64,000 nt of DNA from Stieleria maiorica (GCF_008035925.1 NZ_CP036264.1:1647409-1711408); one strand, 5' to 3'. Shown: positions 33,601-40,988, counted from the first letter of the stretch. The notes: generated by a model from the letters alone, not told the origin. Numbers and translations: made by a program.

Positions 33601-35987
33601 ATTCCGCCGCTGCACAGTGCTCGCTGACTTTCGATGATGACAACCTGAAAGGGATTCCCGTCGATCAGTTGGAACGGGACTGGAACGTTGCGTTGGAGTC
33701 CTACTGGCCCCTGTCGTATCTGCGCAAACGCGCCGTCATCAAGTCGCTGCAAAGTCATGCCCGACTGGGCGTCGCCGATCCGTCGAACGACTTCGAGCCG
33801 ATCCGGACGATGCAGCGGGAATTGGCCAAGATCGATCGGAACCCTCTGGCCAGTCGCGACCATCTTTGGCAGCACCGGCACACCGCGACCGCATCGGTCG
33901 ATCAGCACCTCGAGCGTTGCCGTGAACTGTTGAATTTGGTTCAGCGGTGCGCGTGGCCCTACCGGAATTCAGCCTCGCAACTCGAGTCACTTCGTCAGAT
34001 CCTGAAGCCCTTCCTGCAAAACCGATCGTCGGACGATCCGCTATTCGAAACGGCCAAACAGTTCTCACGCAGCTACGAGTCGTTCGACACGGCGGCGGGG
34101 CACTTCGAACACCTGGCCGGCAGTCGGGCGTACCCCGCGGAATCCACAAAATGTTTGACCGATTCAGTCGCCATGGCGCGGCGGATCGAAGCCAACCGCA
34201 CCAAGCTGCAACGTTGGACGGCATGGCAATCGGTTCGAAGTCGGGCTTGCGAAGTCGGTATGTCCCCCATCGTCGCGGCGACGGAAACCGGCGAGATTCC
34301 TCACCAAGACGTGCCGAATCGTTTTCGGTTGGCCTACGTCCGCTGGTGGCTGCCGCGGGTGATCGATTCGGACGACGTGCTCCGCGACTTCCAGCGATTT
34401 CAGCACGAGAACACGATCGGCGGCTTTGTCGATCTGGATGCCAAGGCTCGGCAAGCGGCGGCTGGTCGCGTGCGCAAATCGGTCGCCCATCGATTGCCCG
34501 AACAAAGTGAAGTGCCGCGAAAGTCGGAACTGGGGATGCTGCGCCACCAGATCGGATTGAAACGTCCCAGTAAGTCGATTCGGGAGCTCGTTTCGATGAT
34601 GCCAGAGCACTTTGCCTCGTTGGCACCGTGCTTGTTGATGTCGCCACTTTCGATCGCTCAGTATTTGCCGGCCGACCAGCCGCCCTTTGACGTGGTGATC
34701 TTTGATGAGGCGTCGCAGATCACGACCTGGGATGCCATTGGCGCCATCGCTCGCGGGCGACAAACGATTATCGTCGGCGACCCGAATCAGTTGCCGCCAA
34801 CAAACTTCTTTGGCAAATCCAATGACGACGAAGACGACGAGGAGCTGGAGGATTACGAGCGCGACTTGGAAAGCATTCTGGATGAAGCGAAGGCGTCCGG
34901 GTTGCCGACACTGCAATTGAACTGGCATTACCGCAGCCGGCACGAGTCGTTGATCGCGTTCTCCAATCATCACTACTACGACAACCAACTGGTCACGTTT
35001 CCTTCGCCCGAAACGACCGACAGCGCCGTCTCGCTGCGACACCTGCCGCACTCGGAGTACGACCGCGGCAAGACACGCACCAATGCAATCGAAGCCGAAG
35101 CGATCGTCGCCGAATCGGTCGCTCGGATGAAACAGTGGCTGGAGTTGCCCGAACAGGACCGCAAAACGCTCGGTGTGGTCACGTTCAACAGTCAGCAACA
35201 AACGCTGATCCAGGATCTGTTCGACCAGGCACAGCGTGACGATCCGACGTTGGAATGGTTCTTCAGCGACGATCGGATCGAACCGACGGTCGTCAAAAAT
35301 CTGGAAAACGTGCAGGGCGACGAGCGGGACTTGATGCTGTTTTCGATCACCTTTGGACCCGGTAAATCGGGAAAAGTGCCGTTGACGTTTGGGGCGCTTA
35401 ATCGCGACGGGGGAGAGCGACGGTTGAACGTCGCCGTGACCCGTGCCCGTGAAGAATTGATCGTGTTTTCGTCGTTCACCGCCGATCAATTGCCGGCGGA
35501 GAACTCCAAGTCACGCGGGGTTCGGGATCTGAAAGCGTTCTTGGCCTTTGCGGAAAAGGGAGCCACAGAATTCGAGCGTCTCGAATCATCCTCGCTGCCG
35601 TCGAATCCTTTGCCTCAAGACACGGCCGGCGATCTCCCGTCGCTGGAATCCGCGATCGCCGATCGGCTGCGCACCCGTGGCTGGGACGTGACGCGGCAAG
35701 TCGGCGTGTCCGGGTTTCGCATCGCGTTGGCCGTCCGCGACCCCAGCGACCCGCACACCTACTTGGCGGGCATCGAGTGCGACGGCGCAAACTATCGCAA
35801 TTCCGCCACCGCGCGAGACCGCGACAAGACACGCCAATGGGTGCTCGAGAACTTGGGCTGGAACATCCTCCGCGTCTGGTCACGCGACTGGTGGTACGAC
35901 CCTGAGGGGGCGATCGAACGATTGGATGAAGAGCTGCGGAGCTTGCGCGCTCAGGGGAATGGCACGGGCATCAGCGCTGGTGTCTAG
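30666..35987 (+). CDS. Large UPF1-like SF1 helicase with N-terminal DUF4011-type region and C-terminal REase-like domain
   Basis: 1773 residues, cytoplasmic. A transglutaminase-like region may lie at about 150-330 and a DUF4011-type region at about 390-700 (DRWHRKLLDLTLRNRLLNFKS). The helicase core begins with Walker A GPPGTGKS at 711-718. After a long helical insertion come FDEASQ (Walker B, Asp1347), GDPNQLPPTNFF, LNWHYRSRHES, LENVQGDERDLML and LNVAVTRAREELIV (1587-1600). The last about 110 residues resemble a Vsr/MTES_1575-like PD-(D/E)xK domain (GIECDGANYRNSATARDRDK), but the expected Asp in GFRIDLAV is Ala1687 here. Such helicases are often found in defense settings; a role in anti-phage or nucleic-acid surveillance is inference. 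It is alone with no clear operon partner. Confidence 0.85.
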   Translation: MTPSSTDPASSLDVSDDDLPHTASAASIEFELSSSVNFASYQNSIPVLRRLCVRNRSQDPLIDLRLELTSEPGFLKSKTWVIDRIDPDSTITIDDNDVHLDAGYLDRLNEAQRGDVRFVLRDSDAIVCQRDADLRVLSRDEWGGVSSMGELLSAFVMPNDPAVSGLLKQAGEILAGNGFSPSMDGYQSRDPKRAHLLASAIWSAVVAKQLTYANPPKSFESRGQKTRPPATILRDGLATCLDSSLLFASALEAVGLHPVIVMKHEHCFVGVWLVETCFGRLIERDCCEVRKAVAAGELIVFESTLVTRRPAGSFDDAIQSAVQQIAEAEEDRFVAAIDVQRARMVKIKPLPSVGEEPEDSSESEASRSRPLLSLPPSGPSPIEESAEPKPTTPEGRIDRWHRKLLDLTLRNRLLNFKSTKQTIPFLCPEVSKLEDRLSSGKRLKLVSLPDANVAAGRDVAHHQKTKLEDLEIEYAKAALERNEVCATIGGEELAKRLVTLYRSSRNDMAEGGSNTLYLAVGFLRWKERPSDSRSFRAPLLLVPAKLLRKNANSAYRLAHHEDDVRFNATLIQKLKRDFDCDLSQFESELPMDKNGVDVPRVLDMVRREIRELPGFEVVDESALASFSFAKYLMWKDLVDRSDQLEKNRVVRHLVRNPETAFQSAVEISIPDQTEMDRRFDPIDLIHPLDADSSQLAAVMAAAEGHDFVLIGPPGTGKSQTIANMIAQCLAGGKTVLFVAEKTAALDVVQRRLEQNGLGDFCVELHSNKAERKRFLQQLDQAWQSGGRKGRTHWKTISEELKLSRDQLNAYVRSLHRQASNGWTAYQAIGVSVAGESVETPRLSWPNHDQHDRHAYQWMERLADEIALNFGAVADMDPLDAVTRTQWSMQWERELLDHCENLCTAIDAFRPELARFCDALGLEMTGDDVDASSSHLRNLHRLAIELAATADVDYQTVFDDQLDELPGHLKDLDDAIDAFDSAAAQCSLTFDDDNLKGIPVDQLERDWNVALESYWPLSYLRKRAVIKSLQSHARLGVADPSNDFEPIRTMQRELAKIDRNPLASRDHLWQHRHTATASVDQHLERCRELLNLVQRCAWPYRNSASQLESLRQILKPFLQNRSSDDPLFETAKQFSRSYESFDTAAGHFEHLAGSRAYPAESTKCLTDSVAMARRIEANRTKLQRWTAWQSVRSRACEVGMSPIVAATETGEIPHQDVPNRFRLAYVRWWLPRVIDSDDVLRDFQRFQHENTIGGFVDLDAKARQAAAGRVRKSVAHRLPEQSEVPRKSELGMLRHQIGLKRPSKSIRELVSMMPEHFASLAPCLLMSPLSIAQYLPADQPPFDVVIFDEASQITTWDAIGAIARGRQTIIVGDPNQLPPTNFFGKSNDDEDDEELEDYERDLESILDEAKASGLPTLQLNWHYRSRHESLIAFSNHHYYDNQLVTFPSPETTDSAVSLRHLPHSEYDRGKTRTNAIEAEAIVAESVARMKQWLELPEQDRKTLGVVTFNSQQQTLIQDLFDQAQRDDPTLEWFFSDDRIEPTVVKNLENVQGDERDLMLFSITFGPGKSGKVPLTFGALNRDGGERRLNVAVTRAREELIVFSSFTADQLPAENSKSRGVRDLKAFLAFAEKGATEFERLESSSLPSNPLPQDTAGDLPSLESAIADRLRTRGWDVTRQVGVSGFRIALAVRDPSDPHTYLAGIECDGANYRNSATARDRDKTRQWVLENLGWNILRVWSRDWWYDPEGAIERLDEELRSLRAQGNGTGISAGV

Positions 35988-36304
35988 CCTTTAGGCGACT
36001 CCCGGTCGCTGCTTCGCAGCGACAGTCGGCGGTTAAGTCCTGAATACAACGAGGACGCCAATTCCACCTTGGCGACCTTGGAACGCTATGCCGAAGCTGC
36101 CGGGAAACAGATGATCGTCCTGCTGTCGGACCCGGTCAACTGAATCACACGGCCTGCTGGGCCCCTTTCATTAAACCATCGTATCGCCTTTGGCGAACCG
36201 AGCACTCACTGTGGCGCCGACGAAACGCAATTCAGTCGGCACACCAATTCCCCACGACCAATGAGAGAGAATCAGGTTCCAAACACGGTTTCAGACATCA
36301 CCGG
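35988..36304. other. Intergenic stretch with a gene remnant
   Basis: 317 bp between the helicase and the small membrane protein. It holds a short hairpin at about 36003-36025 (gctgcttcgcagc) and the 34-codon remnant at 36039-36143. The rest shows nothing recognisable. Confidence 0.55.
36039..36143 (+). pseudogene. Remnant of a protein C-terminus (possibly a DNA-binding antitoxin-like gene)
   Basis: A 34-codon open stretch ending in TGA reads as PEYNEDANSTLATLERYAEA and continues AAGKQMIVLLSDPVN. It has no start codon and no upstream coding sequence. TLATLERYAEAAGKQ is the kind of segment found near the end of XRE-type helix-turn-helix proteins (the pattern 'S-T-L-x-T-L-E-R-Y-A-x-A-x-G'). It could be the tail of a lost regulator. 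It may also be chance. Confidence 0.35.
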
Positions 36305-36607
36305 TCAATACTGTGCGAGCGTTGGGGTGATCAAACAAACAAGAAAAAACTGCGTCACACAGGAGACGACGGCAGCGGCCCGCAACAGTTGGCGTGCCGT
36401 TCCGGGTGGCGTTTTCCACGCCTCCTGCAAGAGTGTGACGAAGTACGTGTTCGCTGCCAGCCACACAAACTGAAACGCCAGAAAGATGGAAATCTGAAGT
36501 CGGGGTGGGATGAGAAGATGATTGCTGGTCCGCAGATTGACGAATCCGATACTGAAAAATGCGAAGGCAAACATGACAGTTAACAAGAACAGCATCTTGA
36601 TTGTCAT
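36305..36607 (-). CDS. Small multi-pass membrane protein
   Basis: 100 residues with three predicted transmembrane helices: MLFLLTVMFAFAFFSIGFV, ISIFLAFQFVWLAANTYFVT and AAVVSCVTQFFLVCLI. The ATG at 36607 is preceded by a purine-rich GAGAG-like run. The family was not recognised. It is 33 bp downstream of the QueD-like gene, same strand, and could be co-transcribed with it. Confidence 0.6.
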   Translation of the reverse strand: MTIKMLFLLTVMFAFAFFSIGFVNLRTSNHLLIPPRLQISIFLAFQFVWLAANTYFVTLLQEAWKTPPGTARQLLRAAAVVSCVTQFFLVCLITPTLAQY

Positions 36608-36640
36608 CGTGATTCTCTCGGCTTGCGTCTCGAATCGGTG

Positions 36641-37135
36641 TCACTTCCACGGCAACCGGCACACACCCCATTGGCCATGGTTTTCATCCACGGCGACTTC
36701 GATCCAGTCAAACGCGTCGCCGAATTTGGCTTTCGTTTTTTCCCGCACCCGTTCGGCGATCACCCGTGCGATCTCTTCAGCCGTCGTGTTGACCACCGGC
36801 AAGATCACGCAGTCTTCATTGGGAAACACCCAACGCCGGTCACGGAATTTGGCGGTCGTCTCGTGATCGTCGCTGCGGATTTTGATCTCGGCGTGATCCC
36901 GCGGCAAAATCACATGGTGGTCCAGTGCCGAGGTCTGCTCCAGTACCGCGTCACGCAGCGCGATGAAGTCCACCACGTAACGGTTCTCATCCAAGGGGCC
37001 TTCCACCGAGGCACGGACGCCGTAATTGTGCCCGTGGATCCGCTCGCAAATGTCGCCGGCAAAGGTGATGAAGTGCGCCGCCGAAAACACGAACTGTTCC
37101 TTCGTGACGTCGACTCGGTAGGTGGGTTGTGTCAT
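36641..37135 (-). CDS. queD: 6-carboxytetrahydropterin synthase / 6-pyruvoyl-tetrahydropterin synthase family
   Basis: 164 residues. The family converts dihydroneopterin triphosphate in queuosine or pterin synthesis. Zinc ligands are FSAAHFI (first His) and HGHNYG (His pair), with the catalytic Cys in GDICERIHGH just as in QueD (C-x-R-x-H-G-H). Catalytic Asp/His are in ALDHHVIL, and the C-terminal Glu in EVAVDENHGQW. The start at 37135 removes an upstream run through a family B repeat. The promoter region is a 7-bp tandem repeat (GGGAGTT) and the family B repeat, and no Shine-Dalgarno is visible. Whether it serves queuosine or another pterin is not decided by sequence. Confidence 0.85.
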   Translation of the reverse strand: MTQPTYRVDVTKEQFVFSAAHFITFAGDICERIHGHNYGVRASVEGPLDENRYVVDFIALRDAVLEQTSALDHHVILPRDHAEIKIRSDDHETTAKFRDRRWVFPNEDCVILPVVNTTAEEIARVIAERVREKTKAKFGDAFDWIEVAVDENHGQWGVCRLPWK

Positions 37136-37160
37136 GGGAGTTGGGAGTTGGGAGTTGGGA
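37136..37160 (+). repeat. GGGAGTT microsatellite upstream of queD
   Basis: Three full copies and a fourth partial copy of the 7-bp unit GGGAGTT directly abut the queD start codon (reading on the plus strand). It lies exactly where a ribosome-binding site would be expected for the minus-strand gene. Confidence 0.9.
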
Positions 37161-37238
37161 GAGTCGCCGTGTTCTCCGAACTCGGCGCCCTCAAAGCGGA
37201 GCTTTGCCACGCGCCGACCTCGGAGAGGACGGCGACTT
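37161..37238 (-). repeat. Dispersed palindromic repeat, family B copy 2
   Basis: About 78 bp, inverted relative to copy 1 (reads CGCCGTGTTCTCCGAACTCG first and ends CTCGGAGAGGACGGCGACTT). It sits between the CitG-like gene and queD. Confidence 0.85.
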
Positions 37239-37285
37239 TCCAGCCAAATCGAAAACGGAGCTGCTGCGGACCACTAGCAGTTCTG

Positions 37286-38161
37286 CTACACCGCTTCGCG
37301 CAGTAAGACGTAAACCGCTGCGGCGATCAGGTCGGCGGTCGTGCCGGGATTGATCCGAGAAGATTGTCCCTGGCGATCAAGTGTACCGGTTCGCAAATAG
37401 CGATCGAAGGCCTCGCGTTGCTCTCCGTCGCGGTGGTCAAACCGCGCCCGGCGCTGGACTTCACGGGCCACGTCCTCGCCGAATTTCCGCGCGATCAACG
37501 TGTCGGGGGCCGCGGCAAGCAACCGCAAATGGGCCAGCGTTAATCCGCCCATCCAGTCGCCTTCATCGATCAGACTTTGGTGGACCAGCGGCACGACGTG
37601 ATGAAAGAAATCTGCAAACCCGTCCGCGTAATTCTTGGCGATCCGATCGCGCGACACGGCATGCCGCATCGCCGCCAGAAAATCTTCCGGTGGCGGTCCG
37701 CTCAGATCCATCTCATCGGACTGCCCCATCCCGCCCGGTGCGGCGACATTGATCGCGGCGTACAAGCGATCCGCATCCTCGGCGGTCAACGAGTCCAAAC
37801 ATGCAACCACACGGTCGCGCCACTGGGCACGGTTCAGCGGCGATTCTCCAGCGGCGGCGTCGGTCTGAACCAGCGGCCCAAGCAGCAATAAGATTCCGAG
37901 GTTGACGTTCGTGCCGAGTCGCTCGGCGGTCCTGCCGCAAGCCTCCAGCACGCCGTGGCTGAATGACGACGGTCGGGGATCAAAGGCCGACGCGGCCAAT
38001 TCAGCCGCGGTGACAAAATCCAGGTAGGACAGGTCCTCAAAATCGCGTCCCGGATACACGTTACCCGCCTTGGGCGCGGTCGCTTCCAAGACACATGCCC
38101 AGCGGATCGCGTCGGCGGGGCACGTGCAGGCCAGACGAATGGATGCCAAGCCGCCGGTCAT
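37286..38161 (-). CDS. Triphosphoribosyl-dephospho-CoA synthase-like (CitG/MdcB family) protein
   Basis: 291 residues. Family members make the prosthetic-group precursor from dephospho-CoA and ATP; homologues without citrate or malonate lyase exist in methylotrophs and planctomycetes, where a role in pterin or C1 cofactor synthesis has been proposed. Conserved segments are ATAPKAGNVYPGRDFEDLSYL, LGTNVNLGILLLLGPL, VAAPGGMGQSDEMDL and DRIAKNYADGFADFF. No citrate or malonate lyase is nearby. The start overlaps the stop of the upstream hydrolase by 4 bp (ATGA at 38158-38161), so the two are coupled. The neighbourhood with a QueD-type gene is suggestive of pterin chemistry but is not proof. Confidence 0.8.
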   Translation of the reverse strand: MTGGLASIRLACTCPADAIRWACVLEATAPKAGNVYPGRDFEDLSYLDFVTAAELAASAFDPRPSSFSHGVLEACGRTAERLGTNVNLGILLLLGPLVQTDAAAGESPLNRAQWRDRVVACLDSLTAEDADRLYAAINVAAPGGMGQSDEMDLSGPPPEDFLAAMRHAVSRDRIAKNYADGFADFFHHVVPLVHQSLIDEGDWMGGLTLAHLRLLAAAPDTLIARKFGEDVAREVQRRARFDHRDGEQREAFDRYLRTGTLDRQGQSSRINPGTTADLIAAAVYVLLREAV

Positions 38162-39066
38162 CGGATCTTGTCATCCAAAAATTGCCCGATCGCAGCGAGC
38201 GTTTCGCCGGGCGCGTCTTCGATGACATAGTGCCCCGCGTCATCGATTTCGACGCTGCTTGCCGACGGCCAGACGGATTGAAATCGTCGCAAACACTCCG
38301 GCCGAAAACACCAGTCTTTCATCCCCCAGACCAACAGCGACGGCAGATCGGCCAACGACGGCAAGGCGTTTTCCAGGTCGACCAAGGTTTGATAGGTCGG
38401 CGCCGCCTTCGACAGCGGAATGTCACGAACGAAGGCATCGATCGCCACTCGGTTGGCCCAACTGTCGTAGGGCTTCAGCAGATTTGCGGCGACCGCCGGA
38501 CGCATCCGATTGCGGCTCATCGCCATCGTGATCGCGGCTCTGGCGAACAGGTTCACGCCGCGGACGCCGAGCGTGCCCAAGACGGGAATCCGGCATGCGG
38601 CGATCCTCCAGGGAACATACGGCGGAGGGAACGCAGCGGTGTTGAGCAACATGATGCCTCGAAACCGCGGCTTGCAACGGACCACGGACCCCAGCCCGAT
38701 CGCCCCGCCCCAGTCATGCGCTAGCAGCACGACATCGGACAGGTCCAAGTGTTCGATCAACGCGGCCAGATTGGATTGGTGATTGGCCAGCGTGTACGCG
38801 AACTCGCTTTGGCTGGGTTTGTCACTGTGGCCGCAACCGATGTGGTCGACCGCGATCACCCGATAATCCGCGCCGAACCGCTGGGCCACGCCGCGGTAAT
38901 AGTAGCTCCACGTCGGGTTTCCGTGCACGCACAGGATGGTCGGTCGCGGCGCGGCGGCCGAGTCCGACTCGCCAGCCGTCGGCCCGACGTCACGGTAGGC
39001 CAACGCATGCCCCCCGACGTCGAAACGCTTTACCGGGGCGTCAAATTGATCTGATAGTTCGCTCAT
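38158..39066 (-). CDS. Alpha/beta hydrolase of the haloalkane dehalogenase type (OleB-like possible)
   Basis: 302 residues. The nucleophile elbow is HDWGGAIG, with Asp as nucleophile and the following Trp, characteristic of haloalkane dehalogenases. HGNPTWSYYYR is the oxyanion-hole segment and DHIGCGHSDKP its usual follower. The catalytic His is in DDAGHYVIED near the end. Subfamily-III members include OleB, which acts on beta-lactones, and FNTAAF-like LNTAAF is seen here. The start at 39066 (MSELSD) is preferred because upstream residues are Arg-rich. It overlaps the CitG-like gene; a joint role is unclear. No OleA, OleC or OleD homologue is in the window. Confidence 0.82.
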   Translation of the reverse strand: MSELSDQFDAPVKRFDVGGHALAYRDVGPTAGESDSAAAPRPTILCVHGNPTWSYYYRGVAQRFGADYRVIAVDHIGCGHSDKPSQSEFAYTLANHQSNLAALIEHLDLSDVVLLAHDWGGAIGLGSVVRCKPRFRGIMLLNTAAFPPPYVPWRIAACRIPVLGTLGVRGVNLFARAAITMAMSRNRMRPAVAANLLKPYDSWANRVAIDAFVRDIPLSKAAPTYQTLVDLENALPSLADLPSLLVWGMKDWCFRPECLRRFQSVWPSASSVEIDDAGHYVIEDAPGETLAAIGQFLDDKIR

Positions 39067-39177
39067 CGGCGTAGTGTCGCCGTTTTTGACCCGGCTTGGA
39101 AGTCGACAGACCGCCGTCGTGTGCAACCGCAAGCGGATTTCGTGGGGGCGGCAAAAAAATAAATTCCGCGTTTGGCA

Positions 39178-39278
39178 AACTTATAAGAGCAAGGGAGCGT
39201 ACCGTATCCGCACCGAACGATGGTTCAATCACGGTTGATATCGATCGAAGCCGTCAAACTCCCTTGCTCTTATAAGTT
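39178..39278. repeat. 20-bp perfect inverted repeat inside the 511-bp element
   Basis: Arms AACTTATAAGAGCAAGGGAG (39178-39197) and its complement (39259-39278) flank 61 bp. The left arm begins 3 bp after the end of the outer 31-bp arm. It would form a stem of 20 bp. Confidence 0.85.
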
Positions 39279-39332
39279 CCAGTCGGCGAAAACGAGTCGA
39301 TAGCTCGTCGAAAACGAACCGTACAATGAACT

Positions 39333-39413
39333 TGCGGTGTGTGGCAACTTGCGGTGTGTGGCAATTTGCGGTGTGTGGCAATTTGCGGTGTGTGGCAATT
39401 TGCGGTGTGTGGG
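39333..39413 (+). repeat. 17-bp tandem repeat, five copies
   Basis: The unit TGCGGTGTGTGGCAATT is repeated head to tail at 39333, 39350, 39367, 39384 and, in part, at 39401. The first copy differs by one base. There are no spacers between copies. Confidence 0.9.
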
Positions 39414-39667
39414 CACCTCTCCCGACAGCGAGGATGCCGGTGGTCGAACACTCCCCCTCGTGAGCGGACGAACCGACGAAGGGTAAAACGTGTGTTCGCT
39501 TCGACCAGAAGCCAAGTGGACATTGCTCGAAGGAATCCGATCGCGAATACACTCCGGTTCGCTCGGACGCTAGCATCACTGCGGGAATCAGGATTTCAGA
39601 AACGGATTCCTTCAAGCAAATATTCCAAACGCGGAATTTATTTTTTTGCCGCCCCAGGATACCGCGG

Positions 39668-40375
39668 ATGAAACTGCCACCGCCCTCGATCCGAAAACTG
39701 TTTCGCGAAGACTTTTCCGGTCAGTCGCCGATCGTGGTCGACCGCACCAAGATGCTGCAGGAATCCAAGCATTGGCAGAAGCTGGTCGCCCAGATCGACG
39801 GGGTGCACGTCACCCAGCATCCCGGCGACAAGGATTCCCGCTCGCGGACCCTGTGCCGGTTCACTATCCCCGAACCGAACACGGCCGGGCAATACTGGCG
39901 CAGTGACGAGCTGCGGTTGGAATACGACAGTGAGAGTCGACTGACGATTCACTCGTATCGATTCCGCGAGAGCCAGCACAGCGCGCCGGTCAGCGACATC
40001 GACGAAATCAAGACCTTCGTCCGGCATGTGCTGGAACGTTATGCACGACGCCAAGCGGGGGCAAAGAAACGCGAAAAGGTCCGCCAGTTCAAATCCAAGG
40101 CGATCATCGCCCAGGTCAAGAAGTTGGCCAAGGAGGAGAAGTTTGATTTTGCGACCAGCGGCGACACGGTCAAATTAAAACTGTTCGTCAAATTGTCGAA
40201 ACAGGACTTGATGGAAATCAGCGTGCCCTTCAAGCAGTTCGAAAAGATGCTGCCCAAGCTGCGGGTGACGATCCAATCCTTGCGTGAACTGTACGCCGAA
40301 GGATTGCGTTTCAAAATCATGCCGGTCGGACGGTTGCCCTGGGATGTCACCTGGATCGAGCACGAGACGCTGTGA
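39668..40375 (+). CDS. Hypothetical protein, cytoplasmic, Lys-rich
   Basis: 235 residues, not recognised. It has no signal peptide. The middle is Lys/Arg-rich (RRQAGAKKREKVRQFKSKAI) followed by KLAKEEKFDFATSGDTVKLK. The start lies 13 bp after the 511-bp element, whose right arm is thus in its promoter region. It may bind nucleic acid, but no motif proves this. Confidence 0.65.
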   Translation: MKLPPPSIRKLFREDFSGQSPIVVDRTKMLQESKHWQKLVAQIDGVHVTQHPGDKDSRSRTLCRFTIPEPNTAGQYWRSDELRLEYDSESRLTIHSYRFRESQHSAPVSDIDEIKTFVRHVLERYARRQAGAKKREKVRQFKSKAIIAQVKKLAKEEKFDFATSGDTVKLKLFVKLSKQDLMEISVPFKQFEKMLPKLRVTIQSLRELYAEGLRFKIMPVGRLPWDVTWIEHETL

Positions 40376-40481
40376 AGGTGCAGTGGATCGTATATCGCGT
40401 CGTACTGGTAAACGCCAACCGCATGCTGTTTTAATCAGCCGTTTGGCGCGAGCCCAAAGCCACCTATTTTCGATCATAAAC

Positions 40482-40558
40482 TGAGCCGTAGGCGCTAGCC
40501 TCGGGCCTTACAAGTATCGAAGGGCAATCCAAGGCCCGCGGCTAGCGCCGTCGGCTTA
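40482..40558 (-). repeat. Dispersed palindromic repeat, family C copy 2
   Basis: About 77 bp, inverted relative to copy 3: it starts TGAGCCGTAGGCGCTAGCC and ends GGCTAGCGCCGTCGGCTTA, and its centre is the reverse complement of the copy 3 centre, with a few changes. Confidence 0.85.
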
Positions 40559-40574
40559 TAAAGTAAGTGGCATT

Positions 40575-40638
40575 GGGCGCGAGCCTACGGGCGGTGTTGT
40601 ATTTTTCTCAATCGTTGATGCCCGTACGCTTGCGCGAA
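40575..40638 (+). repeat. Dispersed palindromic repeat, family E copy 1
   Basis: Left arm GGGCGCGAGCCTACGGGC and right arm GCCCGTACGCTTGCGCG. The relatives are at 45224-45296 and 57727-57778. Confidence 0.65.
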
Positions 40639-40879
40639 ACGGCTGATCCCACGTGCGATTCGATGAAAATAACAAGCCACCTGAGAGCTCCGCTGCTGGA
40701 AACCGTTCGTTGACGTTGCGCGGGGCTCAGTCGCCTTCGAACAGTTCGCGGACGTCCAGCATTGCGTCGGGAGCGGCGAGGGCAGAAATCTGATCGCCGC
40801 ACGATGCCAAAGGGCCTGCGACAAACGTTGCCCCGAAGCGTACAGTATAGCCAACTAACCCAGACGTTACGGAGTTTGA

Positions 40880-40944
40880 CGTAGCTACGCTCGCCAGAGC
40901 GTGGGAAACGTACCCGACCCACCTTCTGGCGAAGGTAGCTACGT
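40880..40944 (+). repeat. Dispersed palindromic repeat, family D copy 2
   Basis: About 65 bp, with arms GTAGCTACGCTCGCCAGAGC and CTTCTGGCGAAGGTAGCTAC. It lies 45 bp upstream of the MoxR-like gene. Confidence 0.85.
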
Positions 40945-40988
40945 TTGCCCGATAGCCCGCATTTGTTCATCCCGATGGAGATCTCCCC

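Larger units (their letters stand above)
39145..39655. mobile_element. 511-bp element bounded by 31-bp perfect inverted repeats (MITE-like candidate)
   Basis: Two perfectly complementary 31-bp arms occupy 39145-39175 and 39625-39655. Each has the sequence GGGGCGGCAAAAAAATAAAT at its outer edge and CCGCGTTTGG at its inner edge. A second perfect 20-bp inverted pair (39178-39197 and 39259-39278) follows just inside the left arm. The interior also carries five copies of a 17-bp tandem repeat. No target-site duplication is visible beside the arms and no credible protein is encoded. The element fills the gap between divergent genes. It may be a miniature mobile element or a paired regulatory structure. 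Confidence 0.5.
40376..40988. other. Repeat-rich intergenic stretch
   Basis: 613 bp without a gene. It holds three different palindromic repeats: family C at 40482-40558, family E at 40575-40638 and family D at 40880-40944. The sequence between 40639 and 40880 contains no coding signal. A GGAG at 40977-40980 serves the TTG start at 40989. Confidence 0.75.

Noticed and set aside
39333..39413. CRISPR array
   Set aside because: Tandem units have no spacers between them and the unit is only 17 bp.
39229..39615. A 128-residue minus-strand protein inside the 511-bp element
   Set aside because: Most of it reads the tandem repeat (HTPQIATHRK repeated); no domain is seen and the region is non-coding in character.
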